Part shown: in pieces, positions 1-7,008 of the stretch | How positions within the stretch are numbered: the first letter of the stretch is position 1 | How the letters are laid out: the number at the start of each line of letters is the position of its first letter | DNA from: Candidatus Zixiibacteriota bacterium | GTDB taxonomy: Bacteria > Zixibacteria > MSB-5A5 > GN15 > PGXB01 | NCBI GenBank assembly: GCA_900498245.1 | Contig: LS998015.1 | Location: forward strand, 3,496,902 to 3,508,505 | Length of the DNA: 11,604 nucleotides | Direction: 5' to 3' | Made by a program: the position numbers and the translations under genes | Notes under the pieces: generated by a model | Seen by the model: only the letters and a program-made list of their open reading frames with translations | Told to the model about the DNA's origin: nothing | Databases searched by the model: none

Positions 1-1769
1 ACGCGGAACCACTTCATCGGGTTCATCGTCCAAACGCCGGCATCCTGAACGGCACCGCCCGGATACTTATCGTTAACATAGAAGACGTCCAGATACTTCG
101 TGCCGGTATAGGAAGCCGACGGGTCGATGACCGGAATACCGGTGAAATCGGCGCCCGAGCCGAGGGTATCCATACCGAAACGGGACATTGACGGCCACTG
201 ATCGGCGTCGCACTCGATATGACCGCCGGTATTACCGACCGTGTCGCAGCGAGGCGTATAGGAATTGGTCAGGTTGCGCGCGATATCCCAGTTGAAACCA
301 TCGTTGTCGGATACAGATATATACAGTTCGCCGTTGGCCGTTCCCGACTGGTTAGCCGCCGTGAAAGCGGTATAATGACAGTCGTCGGTAATGCCGTGGA
401 AAATGTCGTTGAACTGCACAAAGAGGGCGTAGAACTTACCGTCGCACTCGGAAATCTGCATCTTCACGATACTCATTTCATTCCAGGCGCCGCCGGTACA
501 GGTCTGATCGGGAAGAGCCCAGTTCGCGTCTTTAATCACGCGGACGGTGCTGGTCCCATCATCCCAGTGGAACAGACGGCTGCCGTAGAAATGAACCCAG
601 GTGCCGCCGCCCGAGGGCGAATACTCACGGGCGTTCCAAATAATATGCAATTTGTCGTTGGTGTCCATCAAGGCAGAAATGTCAGAGTGGGCCAGCCAGC
701 CGGACTGCGAGGAGTCGAACTGGGTGACGTTGGTTCCGCCGGTCGACGGGACCCAACTGCCCGGGGCACCCATGTTCGAGGACATTCTGTAATAAACATC
801 GTTGACGCGCTGGTTGCCACCGCGGGTTCCGGATTCGCTTCCACCGGGAATACCATACGGATACGGGGCCAGCCAGACCATCGCCACTTTGCGGCTGGTA
901 CGGGAAGCCGTCAGCACATAGGCGATGTCATTAATGGTGTCAACGGTAACCGGGGGATAATCCCAAACGCCGGCCGCGGCGCTGCCAACACGGCGGAAAT
1001 AGCCGAGAATGGAAGACGAACCGCCGGCGGTATTACCCTGCTGGGCCAGCATATGGGTAACAGTGTCGGTCCCGTTAACGTGATATTCAATATTCGGCCA
1101 AATCATGTAGTTCACACCCGATCCGGCCGGGAAATAATGCATGGTTGAATCGGGGATTCTGCTCCGGTAGGCACCGAAGAAGCAGGTTCCCACGCCATAA
1201 TCATACCAAACCGTTCCGGCATAGTCATCGGACGAGCCGGTTTCGGAGTGGTGGTTGGTCAGGACGGCTTTGCCACCGGGGGTGACATCAATGCCTTCAT
1301 AACCGGAAATATTGTTGGCGATGGCATGAATGTCGCAACCGCCGCTATCCGACTGACCTTCCTGAGCAAACAGGCCCTGGACAGGATCCCAGGCTTCGTA
1401 ACCGGTGCGCCGGTTCTGACCCAGAACAATAGAAATCTGTTTCATCCAGACAAAATGGACCCACTGATTGCCGCGCCAGTCAACCTGACGGTTCATACGG
1501 CCATTATGCTGGTAATCATAAGTGGACGATCCGACTTTCCTGCCGGGAGATAATGAAGCGCTCTGATCAAAACCGAGACTCTGGTTGACACCTTTGGTCG
1601 GAGCGACATATTCTTCCGCTCCAGCCTGCTTAACCAATGGAGCCTGATTGACCGGAACCACATTCAAATTCCTGGCCTTATCGGATTCCTTCATACTGAA
1701 CGCTGTGCCAGCAAGAAGGGCAAAAATTAACAAGGAGGAGATAAGAATCGCCGATAATTTCCTTGTCAT
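1..1769 (-). CDS. Secreted beta-propeller-like protein (sialidase/BNR-type), C-terminus cut by window edge
   Basis: The frame is open from the ATG at 1769 to the window edge, giving 589 codons and no stop, so the C-terminus is missing. The start follows an AAAGGAG ribosome binding site with a 7-base spacer. Residues 1-25 form a typical signal peptide: Thr-Arg-Lys, a Leu/Ile-rich core, and Ala-Phe-Ser before the likely cut, so the protein is exported. The mature part is rich in Trp, Gly, Asp and Asn and has recurring Trp-ended beta strands (WVHFVWM near 102-109, LHIIWNAREY near 373-382). One Asp-box-like motif, SDNDGFNW, lies near 485-493 and has Asn in place of the first Asp. This pattern fits sialidase/BNR-like propellers, but no catalytic Arg triad or other active site was identified, so no enzymatic role is claimed. 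Several Cys residues could form disulfides. A C-terminal sorting domain, if any, lies outside the window. The gene is separated from its upstream neighbour by a terminator and is probably its own transcription unit. Confidence 0.88.
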   Translation of the reverse strand, partial: MTRKLSAILISSLLIFALLAGTAFSMKESDKARNLNVVPVNQAPLVKQAGAEEYVAPTKGVNQSLGFDQSASLSPGRKVGSSTYDYQHNGRMNRQVDWRGNQWVHFVWMKQISIVLGQNRRTGYEAWDPVQGLFAQEGQSDSGGCDIHAIANNISGYEGIDVTPGGKAVLTNHHSETGSSDDYAGTVWYDYGVGTCFFGAYRSRIPDSTMHYFPAGSGVNYMIWPNIEYHVNGTDTVTHMLAQQGNTAGGSSSILGYFRRVGSAAAGVWDYPPVTVDTINDIAYVLTASRTSRKVAMVWLAPYPYGIPGGSESGTRGGNQRVNDVYYRMSSNMGAPGSWVPSTGGTNVTQFDSSQSGWLAHSDISALMDTNDKLHIIWNAREYSPSGGGTWVHFYGSRLFHWDDGTSTVRVIKDANWALPDQTCTGGAWNEMSIVKMQISECDGKFYALFVQFNDIFHGITDDCHYTAFTAANQSGTANGELYISVSDNDGFNWDIARNLTNSYTPRCDTVGNTGGHIECDADQWPSMSRFGMDTLGSGADFTGIPVIDPSASYTGTKYLDVFYVNDKYPGGAVQDAGVWTMNPMKWFR

Positions 1770-1776
1770 TTCTGTG

Positions 1777-1783
1777 CTCCTTT
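1777..1783 (-). promoter_or_regulatory. Ribosome binding site of the propeller-like gene
   Basis: On the minus strand AAAGGAG lies 7 bases upstream of the ATG at 1769. This fixes the start, which is also followed directly by a textbook signal peptide. Confidence 0.75.
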
Positions 1784-1837
1784 CAGACTTTTAAAAGTTC
1801 CCAACTTACTTCCCAAACTCATTCCCCAAATAAAGAA

Positions 1838-1866
1838 CAAATTTAGGTCAATTGAATACTGACAAA
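1838..1866 (-). promoter_or_regulatory. Candidate Bacteroidetes-type promoter (TTTG-N17-TAAATTTG)
   Basis: On the minus strand TTTG (1863-1866) is followed after 17 bases by TAAATTTG (1838-1845), which fits the TAnnTTTG form known from Bacteroidetes promoters. It would place transcription start about 60 bases before the propeller gene. The match is short, the region is AT-rich, and the phylum is only inferred, so chance occurrence is quite possible. Confidence 0.22.
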
Positions 1867-1940
1867 CAGTCTCGCAGACGCGAAACCGATCATATTCTAT
1901 CTTACCATCACCCCCCTTCCTGTTCTTCTGATACTTTAGC

Positions 1941-1969
1941 TTTATTCAAGAGCGACTTGAACTTGTTAA
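1941..1969 (-). promoter_or_regulatory. Candidate sigma70-type promoter with a palindrome in its spacer
   Basis: On the minus strand TTAACA (1964-1969) is separated by exactly 17 bases from AATAAA (1941-1946). Each differs moderately from the consensus (5/6 and 4/6). A perfect 6-bp inverted repeat with a 5-base centre (TTCAAG...CTTGAA, 1945-1961) covers most of the spacer, where a repressor operator could sit. The sequence match is direct; its use as a promoter or operator is inferred. Confidence 0.25.
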
Positions 1970-1985
1970 TGTTTATTTAATCATT

Positions 1986-2018
1986 TTTACTTCGCCGCGA
2001 AGCGAAGCCTGAAGTAAA
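1986..2018 (-). repeat. Inverted repeat / hairpin in the leader
   Basis: TTTACTTC (1986-1993) and GAAGTAAA (2011-2018) are perfectly complementary over 8 bp around a 17-base centre. An alternative inner stem pairs CTTCGC (1990-1995) with GCGAAG (2002-2007). The two stems share bases and exclude each other, so the element could switch between two folds. There is no T-tract on either side, so it is not an intrinsic terminator. Confidence 0.4.
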
Positions 2019-2047
2019 GCCGGTCAAGTATAATTCTTTCGGGTAGG

Positions 2048-2067
2048 ATAGCCCGTCTGTCGGCTAT
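2048..2067 (-). repeat. Short hairpin in the leader
   Basis: ATAGCC (2048-2053) pairs with GGCTAT (2062-2067) over 6 bp around an 8-base loop. It is plausible as RNA structure in a leader transcribed on the minus strand. No T-tract of note follows on that strand. Confidence 0.3.
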
Positions 2068-2135
2068 TTAATAACATGCACACCCAGCGAATTGCCGAAA
2101 CTATCCAGCAAGTGAAGTTATTTTTTAGACCAAAT

Positions 2136-2155
2136 GGGCAAGAAAATTCTCGCCC
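2136..2155 (-). repeat. Leader hairpin with a minus-strand G-U pair
   Basis: GGGCGAGA and TCTTGCCC on the minus strand form an 8-bp stem with a 4-base loop. One pair is G-U in minus-strand RNA, whereas in plus-strand RNA it would be an A-C mismatch, so the structure makes better sense if this region is transcribed on the minus strand, toward the propeller gene. Confidence 0.35.
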
Positions 2156-2179
2156 TTCCAAAAACCCAGTAGCAAAATA

Positions 2180-2208
2180 AAAATAACCCCAAGGGGCTAT
2201 CTTGTCAA
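2180..2208 (-). promoter_or_regulatory. Candidate sigma70-type promoter (TTGACA-N17-TATTTT)
   Basis: On the minus strand a perfect -35 hexamer TTGACA (2203-2208) is followed after 17 bases by TATTTT (2180-2185), a 4/6 match to the -10 box. It lies just past the terminator of the dockerin gene, a sensible place for the promoter of the next unit, and would give a leader of about 400 bases. The spacer contains a small C-rich/G-rich inverted repeat (2183-2200) that could instead be read as a weak second terminator. Confidence 0.35.
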
Positions 2209-2255
2209 GTCAAATTAACAAAAATATAGAACCAAATTTCAGCCATTTTACCAAT

Positions 2256-2283
2256 GAAAAAGCCGCCCCTGAGGGGGCGGCTT
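2256..2283 (-). terminator. Rho-independent terminator of the dockerin gene
   Basis: A perfect 10-bp GC-rich stem (2260-2269 with 2274-2283) closes a 4-base loop and is followed on the minus strand by a run of five T. It begins 18 bases after the stop codon at 2302. Stem strength, T-run and position all agree, so the giant-protein operon very likely ends here. Confidence 0.9.
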
Positions 2284-2301
2284 CGATAATACCAAATTCG
2301 A

Positions 2302-5300
2302 TTAACGCGACGGAGGAGGAGGACCCTGTTTGTAGAAATAATTGACCAGGTAGGCGGCATCTTTAATATTAAGGGCCTGATCAAAATTAACATCAGCCGC
2401 GTCAAACGACGCCGGGGTTCGACCCCCCTTATACAGGAAATTAATCAGGAACATCATATCGGACGCATCCAGTTTGCCGTCGGAGTTGGCATCGCCGCGG
2501 AGGAAAGCCACGATTATATAACTGGTCGTCAGCGTATCGGCCGCCCCCTGCGGATCGCTGACAATGAATGTCACCGGGTAGACCGAATCAATCAAATTGG
2601 GCGGGGTTAGGGCATAAACCGCCGAGCCGTTTCCTGAATCTGTAAATGTCGCAAAGGGATAAATCGGGTCGGCCGTAATTGTCATATTATCCATGTCGAG
2701 ATCGGTGGCTCGAATCAAGTTGCGGAAATATTGGAGCGCAACAACCGATTGCGTTGCCGGGAGAGCCGTGGTAAAAGTCGGCGCGTGATTCCCGGCATCA
2801 AGAACTGTTATCGGAACTACTACCGTATCCCGTAACAGGTTATACATCGCGAAAAATCTCACGTTATATGTCCCCGCCTGCGTGAAATTGGGCGTCCACT
2901 GGAATGCTTTTACATCTATTATGCCCGAAAAAGTCGCCCCAGCCGGGGATGTCGGCGTATCGACCCAAATTGTCGGCCGATAAATGCTGCTATCGGGATC
3001 ATAGGCGATGACCTGGAAACTGATAGCCTCACCTTCGGTTATGGTAGCGGAAGGAATGGATGCTGTAATAATTGGGGCCTGATCCTTGTTGGTCACTTTA
3101 AATGTCGTGCTTATGGTTACATCAGTGGGAACGGTTGGCGTTCTTCGATCAAAGGCCCGCCACCACATATAGTAATTCTTGTCAATCGGGGTTCCGCCCT
3201 GGGTGTAATCCGGAATGAAACGGCAGGTATAGAACAAGGTGTCGTTTCTTACGATACTTGAGGTATCCATATTGGGGTATAGGTGATAAGTCGGAGTATC
3301 GACCACCACAATCGGGATCTCCAGATCGGGATCATAGGCGAAGAATGTGAAATGCAGAGTATCCCCTTCATATCCGCTTAATTTCTGGAACGAGGTTGGC
3401 AAAGCGCGCATTTCGGGCGGAAGGTTGGTATCTCTGACAACAATATTCATCAGCAGAGAATCATATAGCGCGGCATCAAGCGAATCGATAGCATAAAACG
3501 TTACTACATAATGGCCCGAATCCATATTGGTCGGCGTCCAGCTGAACAGTCCGGTACCGTTATTATTGTCCGTAAGGGTTGCTCCGGTCGGCATATTGAG
3601 TGCTGTCATTCGAGGCGTATTGAGGTCCGGATCGGTAGCCGCGACCGTGAATCGGAGAAGCCTGAGTTCCGTGGTCGAGGTATCGGTAAACGTGGTCGTG
3701 AACTGCGGCGCCTGATTACCGGCTTCATTCACCACAATCGTCACCGTCACGGTATCAACCAGAACCCCGTCGGATGCAATAATCAGAATATCATAAGTTC
3801 CGTTTTGAACATAACTGGGATTGAAAGCCAGTGTTCCGATCCCATTGCCTTTGTCGGTGAAGGTGGCATTGGTCGGCAGATTGGCCGCTGTTAAGGTCAC
3901 GGGTGATTGATCGGGATCGGTGGCAGTGATATCAAGAGTAAACGCCTGCCCTTCGGTAATGGTCTGTGTCGGCACCGGGGTTATTACCGGCACCTGATTT
4001 CCGGCTTCGTAAATCTGAATTATAACCGGATTGCTTCTCTTGGTATCGATTCCGTCGGAGGCCTCAAACTGGGCGGAAGCCAGTCCGGCCTGGACATAGC
4101 TGGGAGTGAATGTCAATACTCCGCTTCCATTTCCGCTGTCAACGAAAGTCGAATTCAGCGGCTGTTTGTTACATCTTAAGGTAATCGGCTGGCCGTCCGG
4201 GTCACTTGCCCTGACCAAAAGAATCAATGTATCCCCTTCCATGACCTCGCCGTAAGGCGGAATGGCCGAGAAGACCGGCGGATTATTTTGTGCCACAACC
4301 GTTATGCTGACCGTTCTTTGGCCGGAAAGAGGCGGGGCTCCCTCGTCACTGGCAAAAAATGTAACCGAGAAAGTTCCTACATCGGCCGAGGTCGGCGTGA
4401 AGCTGAAAGAAGCACTGCCATTACCGGAATCGATGAAGATCGCGGTCGCAGGAAGTCCTGTGGCAGTCATGGTCAGATGATGAGTGGTTATCGGGTCGGT
4501 GGAATCGCTCGCATGAATTCTGAAGGATAAAAGCCGGCCCGTCCGCGCACCAAAGGGACCAAGGGAATCGATCGCCGGAGCCAAATTGACATCATTTATT
4601 GTCACATTGACAGTATCCCCGGCGGTCTGGGCTGGTGAGCCGTTATCAGTCGCATAAAAGCGAATTGATGCCGAACCGGCGGAGAAATAATTGGCATGAT
4701 AGCGGAAGATACCGATGCCGTTGCCGCTATCCACAAAATTGTAACCTATAAGCGAAGTCGCCACGGTCAGGCGGATAGTTCCACCTTCTGGATCGGTTGC
4801 GGTAACCAGCAACTGTAAAGAATCATTTTCATTAATTGTCGTATCATTAATCTGCGCGAGAATCGGCGGCTGATTTCCTGACTCATTGACCGTTATCGTA
4901 ACCAGTTCGGAATCGGCCAGAACCCCGTCGGATGCGAAAAATACGACCTGATATGTTCCGGCTTGCGCAAAACTCGGATTGAAGGTGAAGGTCCCGGTGC
5001 CATCGCCGTTATCCGCAAAAGTGGCATTGGCCGGCAAAGTTCCGGTTCCCAGCGTCGGAGTGGTTCCGTCGGGATCGCTGGCAGTCACGGTCCTGACCAG
5101 CGACTGTCCCTCTATGGTCGTCATAGCGCGAATGCTGTCAAGAATCGGTGACTGGTTGCCGGCGTCGTTGACTGTGATAGCCACTATTTCCGAATCAATA
5201 TCGATGCCGTCAGAGGCCCGGAAGGTTACGCTGTATGATCCGGCCTGGGTGAATCCGGGGGTCCAATCGAAGGTTCCGGTACCATTGCCGTTATCGACAA

Positions 5301-6951
5301 ATGTGGCACCCGTCGGAAGCGCCGAAGTCGTAAGAGTCGGTGTCGTGCCGTCCGGATCGGTGGCCGTGACACCGAAATTCAAATTAACATTTTCTGTCGT
5401 TGATTGAGCCCCGATCGACGCCAGTACCGGCGGCTGATTTGTGCCTGTCACCGTTATGACAACCACTTCCGAATCGACAAGAGAACCGTCGAAGGCCTTG
5501 AAAGTTACATCGTATATTCCTGCCTGAGTGAAGTCAGGCGTGAAATTGAATGTCCCGGTGCCGTCACCATTATCGAGGAAAGTGGCGTTAGTCGGTAAAT
5601 TTGTCGCTGAAAGCGACGGTGTAGTCAGATCGGGATCCGAGGCCGTAACATTGAAATTAAGAGTGCCGCCTTCGGCGACCGTTCTTGCTCTTATGGAATC
5701 CAGAACCGGCGGCTGATTCCCGGCATCATTAACCGTGATGGTGACAATCTCCGAATCGAGAGCGATGCCGTCGGATGCATAGAAAGTCACATTATAACTT
5801 CCCGCCTGAGTGAAGGTCGGTGTCCAGTTGAAAGTCCCGTTGCCCCCGCCATTATCCACAAAAGTCGCCCCAGTCGGAAGCGTCGAAGTTGAAAGAGTAG
5901 GGGTGGTGCCGTCGGGGTCCGTGGCCGTCACGTTGAAATTCAAATTAACCGTTTCGGTTACAGTTTGAGGGCCAATGGCCGCGAGTACAGGCGGCTGATT
6001 CCCGGCATAAGTGAAGGCGCCCGTCAGAGTGGCATTCAAAGTGGAAGCAGTATTGGTGATTACCAGATCGGCCGCGCCGACCGTTCCGGCCGGCGTCACG
6101 CCATTTATTTGATATGGGGATACCACGGTCACGGAAGTAAGACTATTACCGGCCAATGTCGCCGACAGTCCTCTTATATCAAAACCGGATCCGCGAATCA
6201 CAACAGCCGTTCCTCCCAGGTGCGTACCTGAACTGGGAGTAATGGAGGTTATAACCGGCGGGTCGATCGAGGCCGTAGATACCGTCAGGATAGCGGAATG
6301 AGGACCGAGATTTCCCGAACCGTCCTGGGCGATGAGCAGATACTGGTATGAGCCGCCCCCGCTGACAGTGGTGTCGACAAAAAAGCTGTCCGCTACTCCC
6401 GGCGCGGTCAGAAGACCGGCCGTATTATCCACCCGGAAAAATGAACCGGCGGAGGAAGCCGGGCGGCGATAGACATGATAGGTCATGCCGCTTACCCCTG
6501 TCCAACTCAAGACTACCGATGCTGATGAGACTATGCGGGCGGCCATTCCGACCGGCGCCGCCGGCCAGGCAATGGCCCCCAGGGTAATATCTTCCTGCTG
6601 AAAGGAATTGTTCGGTATCGTCTTCGCCAGGACCGCCCCCTCCCCATTCGTAATATTGAAGAAGCGATACATATAGGGGCTTCCCGGTGTTTTAGAAAGG
6701 AAATTTTGAAAATCATCAAACCAGTTGCCGGCATCATAACCGGCGCCGACCGATGATTCCAGACGAATTTCTTCGTCGGTATTATCGGTGAAACCATAGA
6801 AACTGATTTCCCCATTCGCCGGAACGGTGGCATTGGAGTTATGCACCGCTCCGAAAATAGAACCCTGCGCCAGGGCTGTCGAGGTCTGCAGTAACAGCAG
6901 GAATCCCATCATACCGAATAAGGTTGCCAGCCGATTTAATTTGGTACGCAC
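2302..6951 (-). CDS. Giant secreted Ig/cadherin-like repeat protein with C-terminal dockerin
   Basis: With the GTG start at 6951 the protein has 1549 residues. Residues 1-28 are a signal peptide ending Ala-Leu-Ala. Then follow an unrecognised domain (29-129), an FnIII-like domain (130-229), an IPT/TIG-like domain (230-316), twelve Ig/cadherin-like repeats (317-1485) and a dockerin (1486-1549). The GTG has GGAGG 7 bases upstream and gives the compact signal peptide. An in-frame ATG at 6990, with GGGAGG 10 bases upstream, would add 13 residues and cannot be excluded. The dockerin has two EF-hand-like loops: the first is complete (DANSDG...D), the second (DVNFDQ...D) has Gln where Gly is usual. 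Dockerins bind cohesins, so the protein may be tethered to a partner; no cohesin is visible in the window. A role as a surface or matrix rod protein is inferred. The gene lies 57 bp after the upstream giant gene and is probably cotranscribed with it. Confidence 0.93.
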   Translation of the reverse strand: MRTKLNRLATLFGMMGFLLLLQTSTALAQGSIFGAVHNSNATVPANGEISFYGFTDNTDEEIRLESSVGAGYDAGNWFDDFQNFLSKTPGSPYMYRFFNITNGEGAVLAKTIPNNSFQQEDITLGAIAWPAAPVGMAARIVSSASVVLSWTGVSGMTYHVYRRPASSAGSFFRVDNTAGLLTAPGVADSFFVDTTVSGGGSYQYLLIAQDGSGNLGPHSAILTVSTASIDPPVITSITPSSGTHLGGTAVVIRGSGFDIRGLSATLAGNSLTSVTVVSPYQINGVTPAGTVGAADLVITNTASTLNATLTGAFTYAGNQPPVLAAIGPQTVTETVNLNFNVTATDPDGTTPTLSTSTLPTGATFVDNGGGNGTFNWTPTFTQAGSYNVTFYASDGIALDSEIVTITVNDAGNQPPVLDSIRARTVAEGGTLNFNVTASDPDLTTPSLSATNLPTNATFLDNGDGTGTFNFTPDFTQAGIYDVTFKAFDGSLVDSEVVVITVTGTNQPPVLASIGAQSTTENVNLNFGVTATDPDGTTPTLTTSALPTGATFVDNGNGTGTFDWTPGFTQAGSYSVTFRASDGIDIDSEIVAITVNDAGNQSPILDSIRAMTTIEGQSLVRTVTASDPDGTTPTLGTGTLPANATFADNGDGTGTFTFNPSFAQAGTYQVVFFASDGVLADSELVTITVNESGNQPPILAQINDTTINENDSLQLLVTATDPEGGTIRLTVATSLIGYNFVDSGNGIGIFRYHANYFSAGSASIRFYATDNGSPAQTAGDTVNVTINDVNLAPAIDSLGPFGARTGRLLSFRIHASDSTDPITTHHLTMTATGLPATAIFIDSGNGSASFSFTPTSADVGTFSVTFFASDEGAPPLSGQRTVSITVVAQNNPPVFSAIPPYGEVMEGDTLILLVRASDPDGQPITLRCNKQPLNSTFVDSGNGSGVLTFTPSYVQAGLASAQFEASDGIDTKRSNPVIIQIYEAGNQVPVITPVPTQTITEGQAFTLDITATDPDQSPVTLTAANLPTNATFTDKGNGIGTLAFNPSYVQNGTYDILIIASDGVLVDTVTVTIVVNEAGNQAPQFTTTFTDTSTTELRLLRFTVAATDPDLNTPRMTALNMPTGATLTDNNNGTGLFSWTPTNMDSGHYVVTFYAIDSLDAALYDSLLMNIVVRDTNLPPEMRALPTSFQKLSGYEGDTLHFTFFAYDPDLEIPIVVVDTPTYHLYPNMDTSSIVRNDTLFYTCRFIPDYTQGGTPIDKNYYMWWRAFDRRTPTVPTDVTISTTFKVTNKDQAPIITASIPSATITEGEAISFQVIAYDPDSSIYRPTIWVDTPTSPAGATFSGIIDVKAFQWTPNFTQAGTYNVRFFAMYNLLRDTVVVPITVLDAGNHAPTFTTALPATQSVVALQYFRNLIRATDLDMDNMTITADPIYPFATFTDSGNGSAVYALTPPNLIDSVYPVTFIVSDPQGAADTLTTSYIIVAFLRGDANSDGKLDASDMMFLINFLYKGGRTPASFDAADVNFDQALNIKDAAYLVNYFYKQGPPPPSR
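2497..4878 (-). repeat. Diverged Ig/cadherin-like repeats 5-12 of the dockerin protein
   Basis: These eight coding repeats keep the frame of the family (N-x-x-P opening, T-E-G/E-N stretch, DPD motif, F-x-D-x-GNG, F-x-P-x-x-x-x-x-G, closing beta strand) but differ strongly in sequence and length. Repeat 10 is expanded to about 114 residues. They look much older than repeats 1-4. Confidence 0.75.
4879..6003 (-). repeat. Conserved Ig/cadherin-like repeats 1-4 of the dockerin protein
   Basis: There are four coding repeats of about 94 residues. Each opens with a GNQPPVL-like stretch, then ATDPDGTTP, DNGNGTGTFNWTP, and a TQAGSY...FxASDG...DSEIVTITV ending. The first and third are nearly interchangeable with copies in the upstream giant gene, including at the DNA level. 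Confidence 0.85.
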
Positions 6952-6958
6952 TGTGGCA

Positions 6959-6963
6959 CCTCC
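6959..6963 (-). promoter_or_regulatory. Ribosome binding site supporting the GTG start at 6951
   Basis: GGAGG on the minus strand lies 7 bases before the GTG. A second purine-rich element, GGGAGG (7001-7006), lies 10 bases before the ATG at 6990, and AAGGAG (6993-6998) nearly touches that ATG. The signal peptide layout favours the GTG. Confidence 0.5.
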
Positions 6964-7008
6964 ATATATAGTCAAAAAGATATTATTCATACTCCTTCAG
7001 CCTCCCTT

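Larger units (their letters stand above)
1770..2301. other. Non-coding stretch between the dockerin protein and the propeller protein
   Basis: This stretch of 532 bases is visibly richer in A and T than the flanking genes and holds no credible gene on either strand. From high to low coordinates it contains the terminator of the dockerin gene, then candidate promoter elements and at least four short inverted repeats, then the ribosome binding site of the propeller gene. If the promoter nearest the terminator is the real one, about 400 bases form a long 5' leader. I did not recognise a known riboswitch or other RNA family in it. Confidence 0.7.

Noticed and set aside
219-1148. Plus-strand open frame of 309 codons
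   Set aside because: It lies fully opposite the propeller gene, which has a signal peptide, a ribosome binding site and secreted-protein composition. The plus frame has no ribosome binding site or recognisable domain and an Arg/Gly/Val/Ile-heavy composition typical of an antisense shadow.
1843-1893. Minus-strand small ORF of 16 codons in the leader (ATG at 1893)
   Set aside because: No ribosome binding site precedes it and the composition is unremarkable. An open frame of this length is expected by chance.
2172-2200. Second terminator-like hairpin (AGCCC...GGGTT followed by a T-rich run on the minus strand)
   Set aside because: The stem has only about three GC pairs and one G-U, and the T-run is interrupted. 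A far stronger terminator lies just upstream, and the same bases fit a promoter spacer and -10 box better.
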